Assembly: GCA_902772715.1 (NCBI GenBank)
Contig: CACYBT010000016.1
Location: forward strand, 1 to 16,308
From: an uncultured Succinivibrio sp.
Lineage (GTDB): Bacteria > Pseudomonadota > Gammaproteobacteria > Enterobacterales > Succinivibrionaceae
DNA: 16,308 bases
Direction: 5' to 3'
The stretch's first letter is position 1; every line of letters starts with the position of its first letter. Positions 1 through 7,408 of this stretch are shown piece by piece. Below the pieces are notes generated by a model. The model was given only the letters and a program-made list of their open reading frames with translations, was not told the DNA's origin and searched no databases. Both the position numbers and the translations under genes were made by a program.

Positions 1-281
1 AAAATGAGGCCTAAAAAAAAAGGGCATTTATGGACACTGTTTCTTCTTAACAGCATGATTATTAAAAAAATATTTTTTAAAAAATTAAATTCACAATTAG
101 TTATTAGGCAATGTCATGGCTTAAAATTGTGCTGTTGTGCTCTCACCTGTGAAACATCATTGCCTAGAAACAGAAAAGCCACTCTCTAGAGTTTTACGAT
201 TGAGAAAATGAGAAAAAAACAGATCAGTCACTATTTAACCTTCTAAAATTTTACTGCATCAATTCTGGTTACTGACGGTTT

Positions 282-372
282 AGGAGGCTTTAAAGACCTT
301 GTAGTTTCCATTATACATGTCACCAGTTTAAGCCTTACTACCTGCGACTTTGGTCTTAAAGGACTGCCTCCT
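282..372. repeat. Interrupted inverted repeat, possible structured RNA or small repeat element
   Basis: The arm AGGAGGC (282-288) is complementary to GCCTCCT (366-372). The adjoining TTTAAAGACC (289-298) is complementary to GGTCTTAAA (352-360) apart from one bulged A, and GGACT (361-365) is left unpaired between the two stem parts. Inside the loop, GTAGT (301-305) can pair with ACTAC (337-341). The left arm can also pair with AGTTTAAGCCT around 325-335, which would exclude the long stem. Both strands could form the structure. I do not recognise it as a known riboswitch or RNA family. Confidence 0.45.
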
Positions 373-373
373 G

Positions 374-388
374 ACACACTCAGTGTGT
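374..388. repeat. Perfect 7-bp palindrome with 1-nt centre
   Basis: ACACACT (374-380), a central C, then AGTGTGT (382-388). It begins two bases after the right arm of the larger inverted repeat. It could be the tip of a hairpin, a protein binding site or the end of a small repeated element. No gene on the plus strand follows that it could obviously regulate. Confidence 0.5.
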
Positions 389-514
389 GACAGAACTATA
401 GATAAGATGGTGGAACCCTTTTTAAGGGGTGATCTCATAGAAATAATTGTCACTTCACTTTCCAAAGCCTAATGAACTAGACTATTGTTCTTCCATAAGC
501 ATGTCCAAAAAAAA

Positions 515-1498
515 CTATATTTTCTGGTTTTCTTTGTTAGCCCCGACAATTTCGTGAGGTTTATACAGTTCTTCAAGATATTCTATTGCCTCTTGCTCCA
601 ATGAAAGATCAACAGCCTTAAGCGCATCATCAAAATGAGAAATCTTGGTTGCCCCAACAATAGGAGCACACACTCCCTTGTGCAAAAGCCATGCAAGTGA
701 AACCTCAGTCATACTCACATTCAGTTTTTCAGCAAGAGCAGCGACTCTATGAATAATCTTAAGATCATTATCTTTGGACTTGTCATATTTTTGATGTACA
801 ACCTTATCAGTACTGCCCCGCAAGGTAGTGCTTTCCCAGTCTTTACGACTAAGATGTCCGCCTGCAAGCGGAGAATATGGAATAAGTGCCACACCGTACT
901 GTTTACAGATAGGGATCAGTTCTCGTTCATCTTCCCTATAGATGAGGTTATAGTGATTCTGCATTGTAGAAAATTTTGTAAAACCGTTTTTTTCGGCTAC
1001 AATCTGCATGTTATGGAACTGATAACCATACATGGCAGATGCTCCAAGCGCTCTCACCTTACCATCCTTTACCAGTTTATCCAGTGCTTCCATAGTTTCT
1101 TCAATCGGAGTAGTGTAATCAAAACGATGGATTTGATAGAGATCAAGATAATCCGTTTTAAGACGTTTGAGAGTTCCCTCTATCTCTCGAGCAATAGCAT
1201 CTTTTTTGAGAAACCCTTCATTAAAATAGACCTTAGAGGCGATAACAACCTTGTCTCTTGGAATATTAAGCGACTTTAGGGCATTTCCAAGGTATTCCTC
1301 ACTCGTACCAAATGAATACACATTAGCCGTATCAAAAAAATTTACGCCATGATCAATGGCATAAGCAACCATATCTTGGGTTTCATCTGCATTCAACGTC
1401 CACTGATGAAACTTGGAAGATGCCTTTCCATATGACATACAGCCCACACAGATACGTGAAACTTTAATTGAAGTATTGCCTAACATTTGATATTGCAT
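515..1498 (-). CDS. yajO: YajO-like aldo/keto reductase
   Basis: A 327-residue NADPH-dependent aldo/keto reductase, expected to be a cytosolic TIM barrel. The catalytic tetrad is visible as Asp56 and Tyr61 (FFDTANVYS), Lys89 (IASKV) and His124 (YQIHRFD). The N-terminus MQYQMLGNTSIKVSR and the segments around residues 120-140 (HRFDYTTPIEETMEALD) and 182-195 (HYNLIYREDERELI) closely follow E. coli YajO as I remember it, and the length is near that protein's. The natural substrate cannot be read from sequence. The start is supported by a good ribosome binding site (AAAGGAG, about 1507-1513) 8 nt upstream. It is divergent from lpxL and appears to be transcribed alone. Family assignment is firm; orthology to YajO rather than a paralogue is less certain. 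Confidence 0.9.
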   Translation of the reverse strand: MQYQMLGNTSIKVSRICVGCMSYGKASSKFHQWTLNADETQDMVAYAIDHGVNFFDTANVYSFGTSEEYLGNALKSLNIPRDKVVIASKVYFNEGFLKKDAIAREIEGTLKRLKTDYLDLYQIHRFDYTTPIEETMEALDKLVKDGKVRALGASAMYGYQFHNMQIVAEKNGFTKFSTMQNHYNLIYREDERELIPICKQYGVALIPYSPLAGGHLSRKDWESTTLRGSTDKVVHQKYDKSKDNDLKIIHRVAALAEKLNVSMTEVSLAWLLHKGVCAPIVGATKISHFDDALKAVDLSLEQEAIEYLEELYKPHEIVGANKENQKI

Positions 1499-1693
1499 GT
1501 TAATTCTCCTTTAAAATCAATAAGCTTTGAAACCTGTATGTTAAAAAAAATGTAAACAAACACCTTGTAACAAAGTCTAATTTATTATATTGCAACTAAT
1601 TTTATGCTAATATAAGTATGGTATAAATTTATGTGACAATTGTGGTTTATCGCTCTCTAGAAAGCCACTTAAAACAGTTGACTAATTTTTGAA
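1499..1693. promoter_or_regulatory. Divergent yajO/lpxL intergenic region
   Basis: The region is very AT-rich and should contain both promoters. A perfect -10 match (TATAAT on the minus strand, 1589-1584) lies about 85 nt upstream of the reductase start, but no good -35 sits 16-18 bp from it. On the plus strand TTGCAA (1590-1595) with TATAAG (1611-1616) is a weak pair with a short 15-bp spacer. Both assignments are tentative. Confidence 0.3.
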
Positions 1694-2734
1694 ATGAAAA
1701 ACCTAGAACTTCACACATCAGACAAGGAAAGAGATCGCGAAAGCCGTGAGAAAATCCGTTTTTCCACCATAAAAAGTGGCTGGGGACACGGTTTTGTTAC
1801 TAAACCTATATTTGTCAAAAGAATGCTGTTACCACATTTCTGGAACGCCTGGTTTTGGATGTTTTTCCTATGTATTATTGTCAATATCCTCCCCTACGGT
1901 TTTCAGATGTGGCTTGGTCGTAAGATTGGACGGCTGATGGGGCTCATTATACCTGCCCGCAAATATGTATTAAAAAGGAATCTTGAACTAGCCTTTCCTG
2001 AAATGCCTGAAGATGAGCGTCACCGTCTTGCAAAAGATGTACAGCGTAACGCCGGACAGGCAATTTTTGAGACCGGTATTGCCTGGTTCTGGCCGGACTG
2101 GCGACTTAAAATGCACTACAAGATAGATGAAGAAGATGTCAGAAGAACGCTTGAATACACCAAAAACGGGAAACCAATTCTGCTTTTATCCGCTCATTTT
2201 GTCACTTTAGAGCTTATGGCCAGAATTTTTGGTACCGTCGTAACCCCCGGGATTGGTGTCTATCGTCCTTCTGATCATCCGGTATGGGAATATATGCAGG
2301 TCAAAGGACGTACCCGCAAAAACTATGCTCTGGTTTCCAAAAACGACCCTAAAAGCATGATCCTGGCATTAAAAAGCGGCAAACCAATCTGGTATGCCCC
2401 AGATCAGGATTATGGCCCAAGAGTGAGTGTCTTTGCGCCATTTTTCGGAGTCAAAGACACCGCTACGGTTTCTGCAACAAGTACGCTGGCTAAAATGCCA
2501 GGAACCCGCGTGGTGCCAGCCTGGACTATTCGTGAGGGCAATAAATATCATCTGTATTTAAGGCCTGCCGTTACAGATTTTCCACAAAACGATGCCATCA
2601 AGGATGCAACTACCGTCAATCACATCATTGAAGAAATGGTGAAAATGGCTCCAGAGCAGTATCTGTGGATGCACAGACGCTTTAAGACCGCCCCTGATCC
2701 TGAGGAAAATCGCTATCCTAAATTAAAATCCTAG
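1694..2734 (+). CDS. lpxL: Lipid A lauroyl/palmitoleoyl acyltransferase (LpxL/LpxP family)
   Basis: An inner-membrane acyltransferase of 346 residues that adds a secondary acyl chain to Kdo2-lipid IVA. The catalytic HX4E motif is His168-Glu173 (HFVTLE). Conserved LpxL/LpxP segments include GIGVYRP (186-192), WYAPDQDYGP (233-242) with SVFAPFFGV following, and the C-terminal EQYLWMHRRFKT (321-332). One membrane segment spans roughly residues 48-70. These segments match LpxL/LpxP better than LpxM. The first ATG adds about 40 charged residues compared with E. coli LpxL, whose N-terminus resembles the sequence from about Lys42. An internal ATG at 1823 (residue 44) is an alternative start, and neither ATG has a strong ribosome binding site. 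A lipoprotein gene follows 10 nt downstream. Confidence 0.93.
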   Translation: MKNLELHTSDKERDRESREKIRFSTIKSGWGHGFVTKPIFVKRMLLPHFWNAWFWMFFLCIIVNILPYGFQMWLGRKIGRLMGLIIPARKYVLKRNLELAFPEMPEDERHRLAKDVQRNAGQAIFETGIAWFWPDWRLKMHYKIDEEDVRRTLEYTKNGKPILLLSAHFVTLELMARIFGTVVTPGIGVYRPSDHPVWEYMQVKGRTRKNYALVSKNDPKSMILALKSGKPIWYAPDQDYGPRVSVFAPFFGVKDTATVSATSTLAKMPGTRVVPAWTIREGNKYHLYLRPAVTDFPQNDAIKDATTVNHIIEEMVKMAPEQYLWMHRRFKTAPDPEENRYPKLKS

Positions 2735-2744
2735 AGAAATAATT

Positions 2745-3158
2745 ATGCAGATAAGTTTTTTAAGCAAGGCCATAGTGACTACTCTTTCAATAATCCTTGC
2801 GAGTGGATGCGTCTCAGAATATGATGAAAAAAGAGCCAATATGATAATTACAGCCCTGCCGACAGAAGTTGCTGACTGCACATTTCTAGGAGATCTTGAT
2901 ACACCTGGCTATACTATGATAGGGGCTGCTAGATTCAATCTGAAACTTCAGGCCGCCAATCTTAATGCTACGCATCTTGTGGAAACCCATGCCTACTCGT
3001 TCCCTATGGTGGGAAGACTCCTTGGGGTCGCGCTCTCAGGCAGGGCATACCGCTGTCCTGTAGGTAAAGGGCCTATCTTACCTAATGAAGAAGCCAACCT
3101 AAAATATGACTTTCCCATGATGATGCCTGAGTATGATACCGGCAACAGAATAAGGTAA
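2745..3158 (+). CDS. Small predicted outer-membrane lipoprotein
   Basis: A 137-residue protein with a short basic N-terminus, a hydrophobic stretch (residues 9-19) and a lipobox LASGC, giving Cys22 as the lipidated residue. Val follows the Cys rather than Asp, so sorting to the outer membrane is expected. The mature part has two further Cys (about residues 45 and 103) and a pattern of 'C-x-x-L-G ... A-A-x-L-x-A-T-H ... G-R-A-Y-x-C-P' that recalls the DUF4156/YjeI-type lipoproteins; this resemblance is from memory and weak. Function unknown. It starts 10 nt after lpxL, so co-transcription is likely. It ends 11 nt before the convergent glnE stop, leaving no room for a separate terminator. Confidence 0.8.
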   Translation: MQISFLSKAIVTTLSIILASGCVSEYDEKRANMIITALPTEVADCTFLGDLDTPGYTMIGAARFNLKLQAANLNATHLVETHAYSFPMVGRLLGVALSGRAYRCPVGKGPILPNEEANLKYDFPMMMPEYDTGNRIR

Positions 3159-3169
3159 CGCTATTTTCT

Positions 3170-6109
3170 TTAAGACTTTTTCTCTGCAAAGATTTTTTGC
3201 CATATTTCCTCTACTCTGAAGGTGGCAGCAATTCTCTGCTCTACCCCGATTAACCGAGGTAAATCAGCAAGTGAAAGTTCATGATAGATTTTACGGATAT
3301 CAAGATAAGCGCTTCGCAAATCTTCAGCTGTTTTAGCATCAATAATTTCAAGACGCTCGCACTCATCTAAGATTCTGACATTATCGGTCCACAGTACCAG
3401 ATCTGGATACAAAGGGGCATACTTAAGCAACAGATACTGTGAGATAAACTCCACATCAATCATGCCCCCCATACCTTCCTTAATGTCATAAAGTTTATCT
3501 GAGGAGCGATCAAGATGAGAACGCATCTTCCTGCGCATGGAGATAACATCTTCTTTAAGTTTCTCCTCGTCACGCGCACTTCGCAAAACATCTTCACGGA
3601 CCTTCAAGAATCTGTCTATAATATCTTTTGAACCGGCAACAGGACGTGCCCGTACCAGTGCCTGATGCTCCCAGGTCCAGGCCCGCTGTCTCTGATAGAT
3701 TTCAAAGGCATCGATATCCGAAATTAACACTCCGGTATCGCCATCAGGTCTTAGACGCATATCGGTATCGTACAGGACACCACCTACAGTATTAGTTGAG
3801 GCTAAATGCAAGATACGCTGGATGAGTCGCTGATAGAATACGGCCTCCAAAACCGGATGCTCACCTTCGGTATAATCATCAGAAGTCTCGCGGATAAATA
3901 CCATATCTAGATCTGACTTATAACCTAACTCAATACCGCCTAATTTACCGTAACCAATTACGGCGATCCCAGGATTAAAACGATCACGATGCTTTGGTTT
4001 GCCATATTTATGCTCAGTCTGGTCCCAGGCTAAAAGGATCAACTCTTTAATTATGGCTTCAGCAAGAAAAGTCAAACAGTCGGAAATTTTCATCAAAGGC
4101 AGCTTGCCGGCCTTGTCAGAAAGGGCAATTCTGAAAATCATAATCTTCTTGAAGAGTCTTAATTCTTCCATCAATGCTTCAAGATCATTTACATCGATGC
4201 GCATCAGACGTTCCTGCAACATAGCGAAAAACTCATCGGTTTTAGGAGGTTTTTCAAAATACTGCGGTATAAAGAGTTCATCAAGCAGAATAGGATGAGC
4301 AGTAATCAGTTCACTTGCAAACTGGTTATCTATAAGCAGTCTAATAAAACGCTCCAACACTTCATTCTGATCGCGCAGTAACTGCAGATAAGGAGTCCGC
4401 AGGGCAACTCTTTCAATAAGACCTGAAACTCTGGCAAAAAGCACATCCGCATTCTCATAACGGGCCACCAGTGCAATAACCTTTGGCATTAACTCTAAAA
4501 GAGTTTCACGTCCCACAGGCCCCACAGGCATTCTCTTAAGATTTCCCTTTAAAGATAGGATCTTTTGCGCTAGATTAGAAGCCACTTCGCATTTTTTCAA
4601 AAGGGGCAGCAGTTGTTTTTCAAGTTCTGAGGCATCATTATCGGCTTCCCACAGATCAAAATTTTTAAGATCCGTAGGCTTTTCATCCTCACGGGAAGCC
4701 ACGACTTTGAGAAATTCTCCATGAACAAAATGCATCACCTTATCAAGAACCTTCAAATAATCTTCAAAATTCTGAAAATTCATGGCATAAATAAGGCGTA
4801 ACTGATCTCTTTCACATTCAGGAAGGCTCTGCACCTGTTTGTCTGAAAATTCCTGAATCACATTTTCAGTACGGCGTAAAAACACGTAAGAGTCATCCAG
4901 TGCTCGGCTAATCTCCTCTGGAATAAGTTCAAGCACCTTGATATTTTTTAAGGTTTTACGCAGCGACTCATCCCTAAGTTCACTGTAGCGTCCGCCGCGC
5001 ATCAGTTGAAAAACCTGCGCAATAAACTCTATTTCACGAATACCGCCCTTACCAAGTTTGAAATTATTGCTAAGTGCACGTCTTCTCACTTCGGACTCAA
5101 TAAGATATTTTAATTTGCGTAAAGACTGAATAGCACCATAATCAAGATAACGTCTATAAACAAATGGTCTTAACATGTGAGTTAGCTCTTGACCAAAGGC
5201 GCCAAGTCTCACGTCATCATTTAAAATGCGGGCCTTTACCAGAGCATAGCGCTCCCAGGTACGACCTTGAGTTTCGTAGTAAATCTGCAGTCCATCAAAT
5301 GAATTAACCAGGGCTCCGGCATCTCCAAAAGGGCGTAGGCGTAAATCGATACGATAGCAGAAGGAATCAACTGTAATATCAGAAATAAGGTTAGAGAATT
5401 TCTGTACCACTTTAGAAAAATATTCACGAAATTCTAGAGTGCGGCTGCCACCTTCAGTTGTGCCTTCATAGGGATAACAGAAAATAAGATCAAGATCAGA
5501 GGAGAAATTAAGCTCACGGCCTCCTAACTTTCCCATTCCGAGAATTATCAAAGGCAATGGAGAACCATCCTTATCCAAGGCTTCTCCTAACGCATTTTTA
5601 AACTTTGAGCGCACCACCTCAACAGTTCTTAGTACGATACTTTCAGCAAGATTTGACAGTTTAAGAAATACCTCGTCAATTTCTGTCATGCCACACAGAT
5701 CACGCCACGCGATTGCCATATAGTGGGTACGTCTTAGCATTCTTAGATTTTTTTTAAGTTCAGGATCATTCTGTTCTGCGCTTATGGCAGAATTTACATA
5801 TGCTGACGGCTCAAGATGAAATTTTGGATCATCCAAGGCCCCGTTTTCCACAAGTGCCAAGGACTCTTTTGGGTACGAATATATGACATTAGCAACAAAA
5901 TCGGAAAGCGAAAGGACATATCTAAATTCACTACGTGCCTCAAACGCAGCAAATTCCTGAGGTGATAGTTTCTGTTTAAGCCTCTCATACTGATACAATC
6001 CTTCTTTCTGAAGTTCTGGTGGCAAGGAGGCAAAATCTCTGTTTACAGGCTTGATGCAGCCGATTTTAGGAAGCAAATTTTGAGCACTGTCCATAGGTAA
6101 TAAACTCAT
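3170..6109 (-). CDS. glnE: Bifunctional glutamine synthetase adenylyltransferase/adenylyl-removing enzyme
   Basis: GlnE adds AMP to, or removes it from, a tyrosine of glutamine synthetase in response to PII and glutamine. The protein has 979 residues, slightly longer than E. coli GlnE (about 946). It contains both nucleotidyltransferase domains: the N-terminal one with GMGKLGG (191-197), SDLD (204-207) and DLRLRPFG (about 255-262), and the C-terminal one with GYGKLGG (719-725), SDLD (732-735) and DMRLRPDG (about 783-790). Both metal-binding Asp pairs are intact, so both activities should be retained. I chose the ATG at 6109-6107, whose A is the last base of the ygiF stop (TGATG). A TTG immediately upstream (6112-6110) is the in-frame alternative. 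No ribosome binding site is visible, which fits translational coupling to ygiF. Confidence 0.97.
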   Translation of the reverse strand: MSLLPMDSAQNLLPKIGCIKPVNRDFASLPPELQKEGLYQYERLKQKLSPQEFAAFEARSEFRYVLSLSDFVANVIYSYPKESLALVENGALDDPKFHLEPSAYVNSAISAEQNDPELKKNLRMLRRTHYMAIAWRDLCGMTEIDEVFLKLSNLAESIVLRTVEVVRSKFKNALGEALDKDGSPLPLIILGMGKLGGRELNFSSDLDLIFCYPYEGTTEGGSRTLEFREYFSKVVQKFSNLISDITVDSFCYRIDLRLRPFGDAGALVNSFDGLQIYYETQGRTWERYALVKARILNDDVRLGAFGQELTHMLRPFVYRRYLDYGAIQSLRKLKYLIESEVRRRALSNNFKLGKGGIREIEFIAQVFQLMRGGRYSELRDESLRKTLKNIKVLELIPEEISRALDDSYVFLRRTENVIQEFSDKQVQSLPECERDQLRLIYAMNFQNFEDYLKVLDKVMHFVHGEFLKVVASREDEKPTDLKNFDLWEADNDASELEKQLLPLLKKCEVASNLAQKILSLKGNLKRMPVGPVGRETLLELMPKVIALVARYENADVLFARVSGLIERVALRTPYLQLLRDQNEVLERFIRLLIDNQFASELITAHPILLDELFIPQYFEKPPKTDEFFAMLQERLMRIDVNDLEALMEELRLFKKIMIFRIALSDKAGKLPLMKISDCLTFLAEAIIKELILLAWDQTEHKYGKPKHRDRFNPGIAVIGYGKLGGIELGYKSDLDMVFIRETSDDYTEGEHPVLEAVFYQRLIQRILHLASTNTVGGVLYDTDMRLRPDGDTGVLISDIDAFEIYQRQRAWTWEHQALVRARPVAGSKDIIDRFLKVREDVLRSARDEEKLKEDVISMRRKMRSHLDRSSDKLYDIKEGMGGMIDVEFISQYLLLKYAPLYPDLVLWTDNVRILDECERLEIIDAKTAEDLRSAYLDIRKIYHELSLADLPRLIGVEQRIAATFRVEEIWQKIFAEKKS

Positions 6110-7185
6110 CAAACAATAAGTGATAGCAGGTATCTTAATTTGAGCGGAATTAAAAATATTTTATTTTCCCTTTCACTCTCTCTTACCTTTAAAACGGCAT
6201 TAGCCAGTTTGTCCCGATTCTGCTTTAAACAGTAAACCATGATGCTCTTGCGCTGATGTATACAGGATTTGAAAAAATCTTTTAAAAGACGTGTGATAAT
6301 TTTTAAATCATCTTCGTAGTTTACAGGATCGTTTTTAATAACCACAAAATCAGAAATATTCTTTTTCTTCAGCTGTTTTAAACAAAAGAGCAGACACTCG
6401 AGGACACTGCAGATCTGAATAAAGAGAGCTCCGTCGTGACTTAGAATAAAATGTCCATATAGATGCTCAAAACGGACAATCAGAGCCTTAGTGTATTCAA
6501 CTAAAGATAAATTCACATAAACGCCATGCAAATCAACCGCAGGTACGGTATTTCTCTGTAGCAGCGTGGCCCGGTGCATTTTAGAGAAAGGTTCTAGTAA
6601 AAGAGGCAGATTATGGCTGGCAAGTTCAGTACACAGCATAGAAAAGAGGCGTAAAAATCCATCATCACGTACCTCTGTCCTCTTCAGTTCAACTTCAAGT
6701 TCATTAAGAGGATAGCGCGGTTGTCCGTCAACTTCAATATAGCCGCTGTCACAGGCTACTTCAAAGGTACTGTCGAAAATATCTAGATTAAATAGACGTC
6801 GGGTAAAATTGATATGACAGACACTTTTAAGCCGAGACTTAATATCAGCAATATCGTATTCATCCGGCAGAATACCCTTGGGGAATTTTTCAAGCTCAGG
6901 TATTTTTACATCGGGTTCAATAGGAAGATTGTATTCCTTACGTTTATGCAACCCACCTAAAGACTCGTCTTTTATTTTAATAGTCTGCTCACTGAAGTCA
7001 TCACTACGGCGAATGCGTAGACCACATTTTATGGCAAAGAGATCTTTGCTATCTGTATCAAAATAAGTATTGTCAAGTTTTACACATACCTCAGGACCAA
7101 CTTTTCCGATTTTACTGAAAATCTCGTTAAGATTATTACTGCTGCCGCAAAAACCAAACTTCAGTTCAACTTCCCGATTCTGCAT
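6109..7185 (-). CDS. ygiF: CYTH-domain inorganic triphosphatase with a short CHAD region
   Basis: A 358-residue homologue of E. coli YgiF, an inorganic triphosphatase. The CYTH tunnel motifs are present in order: ExExK at 5-9 (EVELK), LDNTYFDT (37-44), GLRIRR (55-60), TIKIK (68-72), HKRKEYN (80-86), ELEVEL (162-167) and SKMHRA (201-206). In E. coli a CHAD helical domain fills the rest of a roughly 433-residue protein. Here the part after about residue 220 is some 75 residues shorter and only loosely CHAD-like, so that domain is probably truncated or degenerate. The ribosome binding site GGGAG (about 7192-7196) lies 6-7 nt from the ATG. Position directly upstream of glnE with a one-base overlap is the same order as in E. 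coli, which supports the symbol. Confidence 0.9.
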   Translation of the reverse strand: MQNREVELKFGFCGSSNNLNEIFSKIGKVGPEVCVKLDNTYFDTDSKDLFAIKCGLRIRRSDDFSEQTIKIKDESLGGLHKRKEYNLPIEPDVKIPELEKFPKGILPDEYDIADIKSRLKSVCHINFTRRLFNLDIFDSTFEVACDSGYIEVDGQPRYPLNELEVELKRTEVRDDGFLRLFSMLCTELASHNLPLLLEPFSKMHRATLLQRNTVPAVDLHGVYVNLSLVEYTKALIVRFEHLYGHFILSHDGALFIQICSVLECLLFCLKQLKKKNISDFVVIKNDPVNYEDDLKIITRLLKDFFKSCIHQRKSIMVYCLKQNRDKLANAVLKVRESERENKIFLIPLKLRYLLSLIV

Positions 7186-7209
7186 CTATTTCTCCCTATC
7201 CGTATAAAG

Positions 7210-7233
7210 ATGTACTTCCAAACATAAGTACAT
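7210..7233. repeat. 8-bp inverted repeat in the ygiF leader
   Basis: ATGTACTT (7210-7217) and AAGTACAT (7226-7233) flank CCAAACAT. In ygiF mRNA this would be a hairpin ending about 14 nt before the ribosome binding site. It could equally be a dimeric repressor site. There is no T-run of terminator length next to it on the minus strand. Confidence 0.5.
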
Positions 7234-7393
7234 AATATTGACGAATATCGTATCTGTAGAAAAACATCATGTAATTTAATTATTTTTTGTATCATAATAT
7301 GAATAATGACATGTAGATTTTACTGTCAAAAAAAGGGTTCGGCAAGTTTTACTATCTTAGCCGCAATCCCCCCAAAAACTGCGCTTGACAGTA

Positions 7394-7408
7394 CAATGTA
7401 ACACATTG
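7394..7408. promoter_or_regulatory. Operator-like palindrome upstream of glk
   Basis: CAATGT (7394-7399), AAC, then ACATTG (7403-7408) is a perfect 6-3-6 palindrome. It starts 4 bp after a consensus TTGACA (7385-7390) and lies 45 bp before the glk start codon. That location suits a repressor site. I cannot assign it to a named regulator. Confidence 0.35.

Larger units (their letters stand above)
1..514. other. Intergenic region with inverted repeats, no supported gene
   Basis: No reading frame here looks like a real gene. A 61-codon plus-strand frame (4-189) is rich in Lys, Ile and Phe, lacks a clear ribosome binding site and sits in AT-rich sequence, so I do not call it. The region does hold several inverted repeats: arms at 92-98/125-131 and 105-113/158-166, an interrupted stem at 282-298/352-372, a 15-nt palindrome at 374-388, and a weak 5-bp hairpin at 416-428. 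The minus strand is stop-free for 50 codons (395 down to 243) without a start codon near its beginning. I see no clear terminator with a T-run for the reductase gene that ends at 515. Confidence 0.6.

Noticed and set aside
4..189. A 61-codon plus-strand frame at the left edge
   Set aside because: Its composition follows the A/T-rich DNA, there is no convincing ribosome binding site and nothing in it is recognisable.
416..428. CCCTT-TTT-AAGGG as a terminator for yajO
   Set aside because: The stem is only 5 bp and no T-run follows it on the minus strand.
749..1279. A 176-codon open frame on the plus strand opposite the aldo/keto reductase
   Set aside because: It lies wholly antisense to a gene with clear family motifs, is rich in Phe, Ile and Cys, and has no ribosome binding site.
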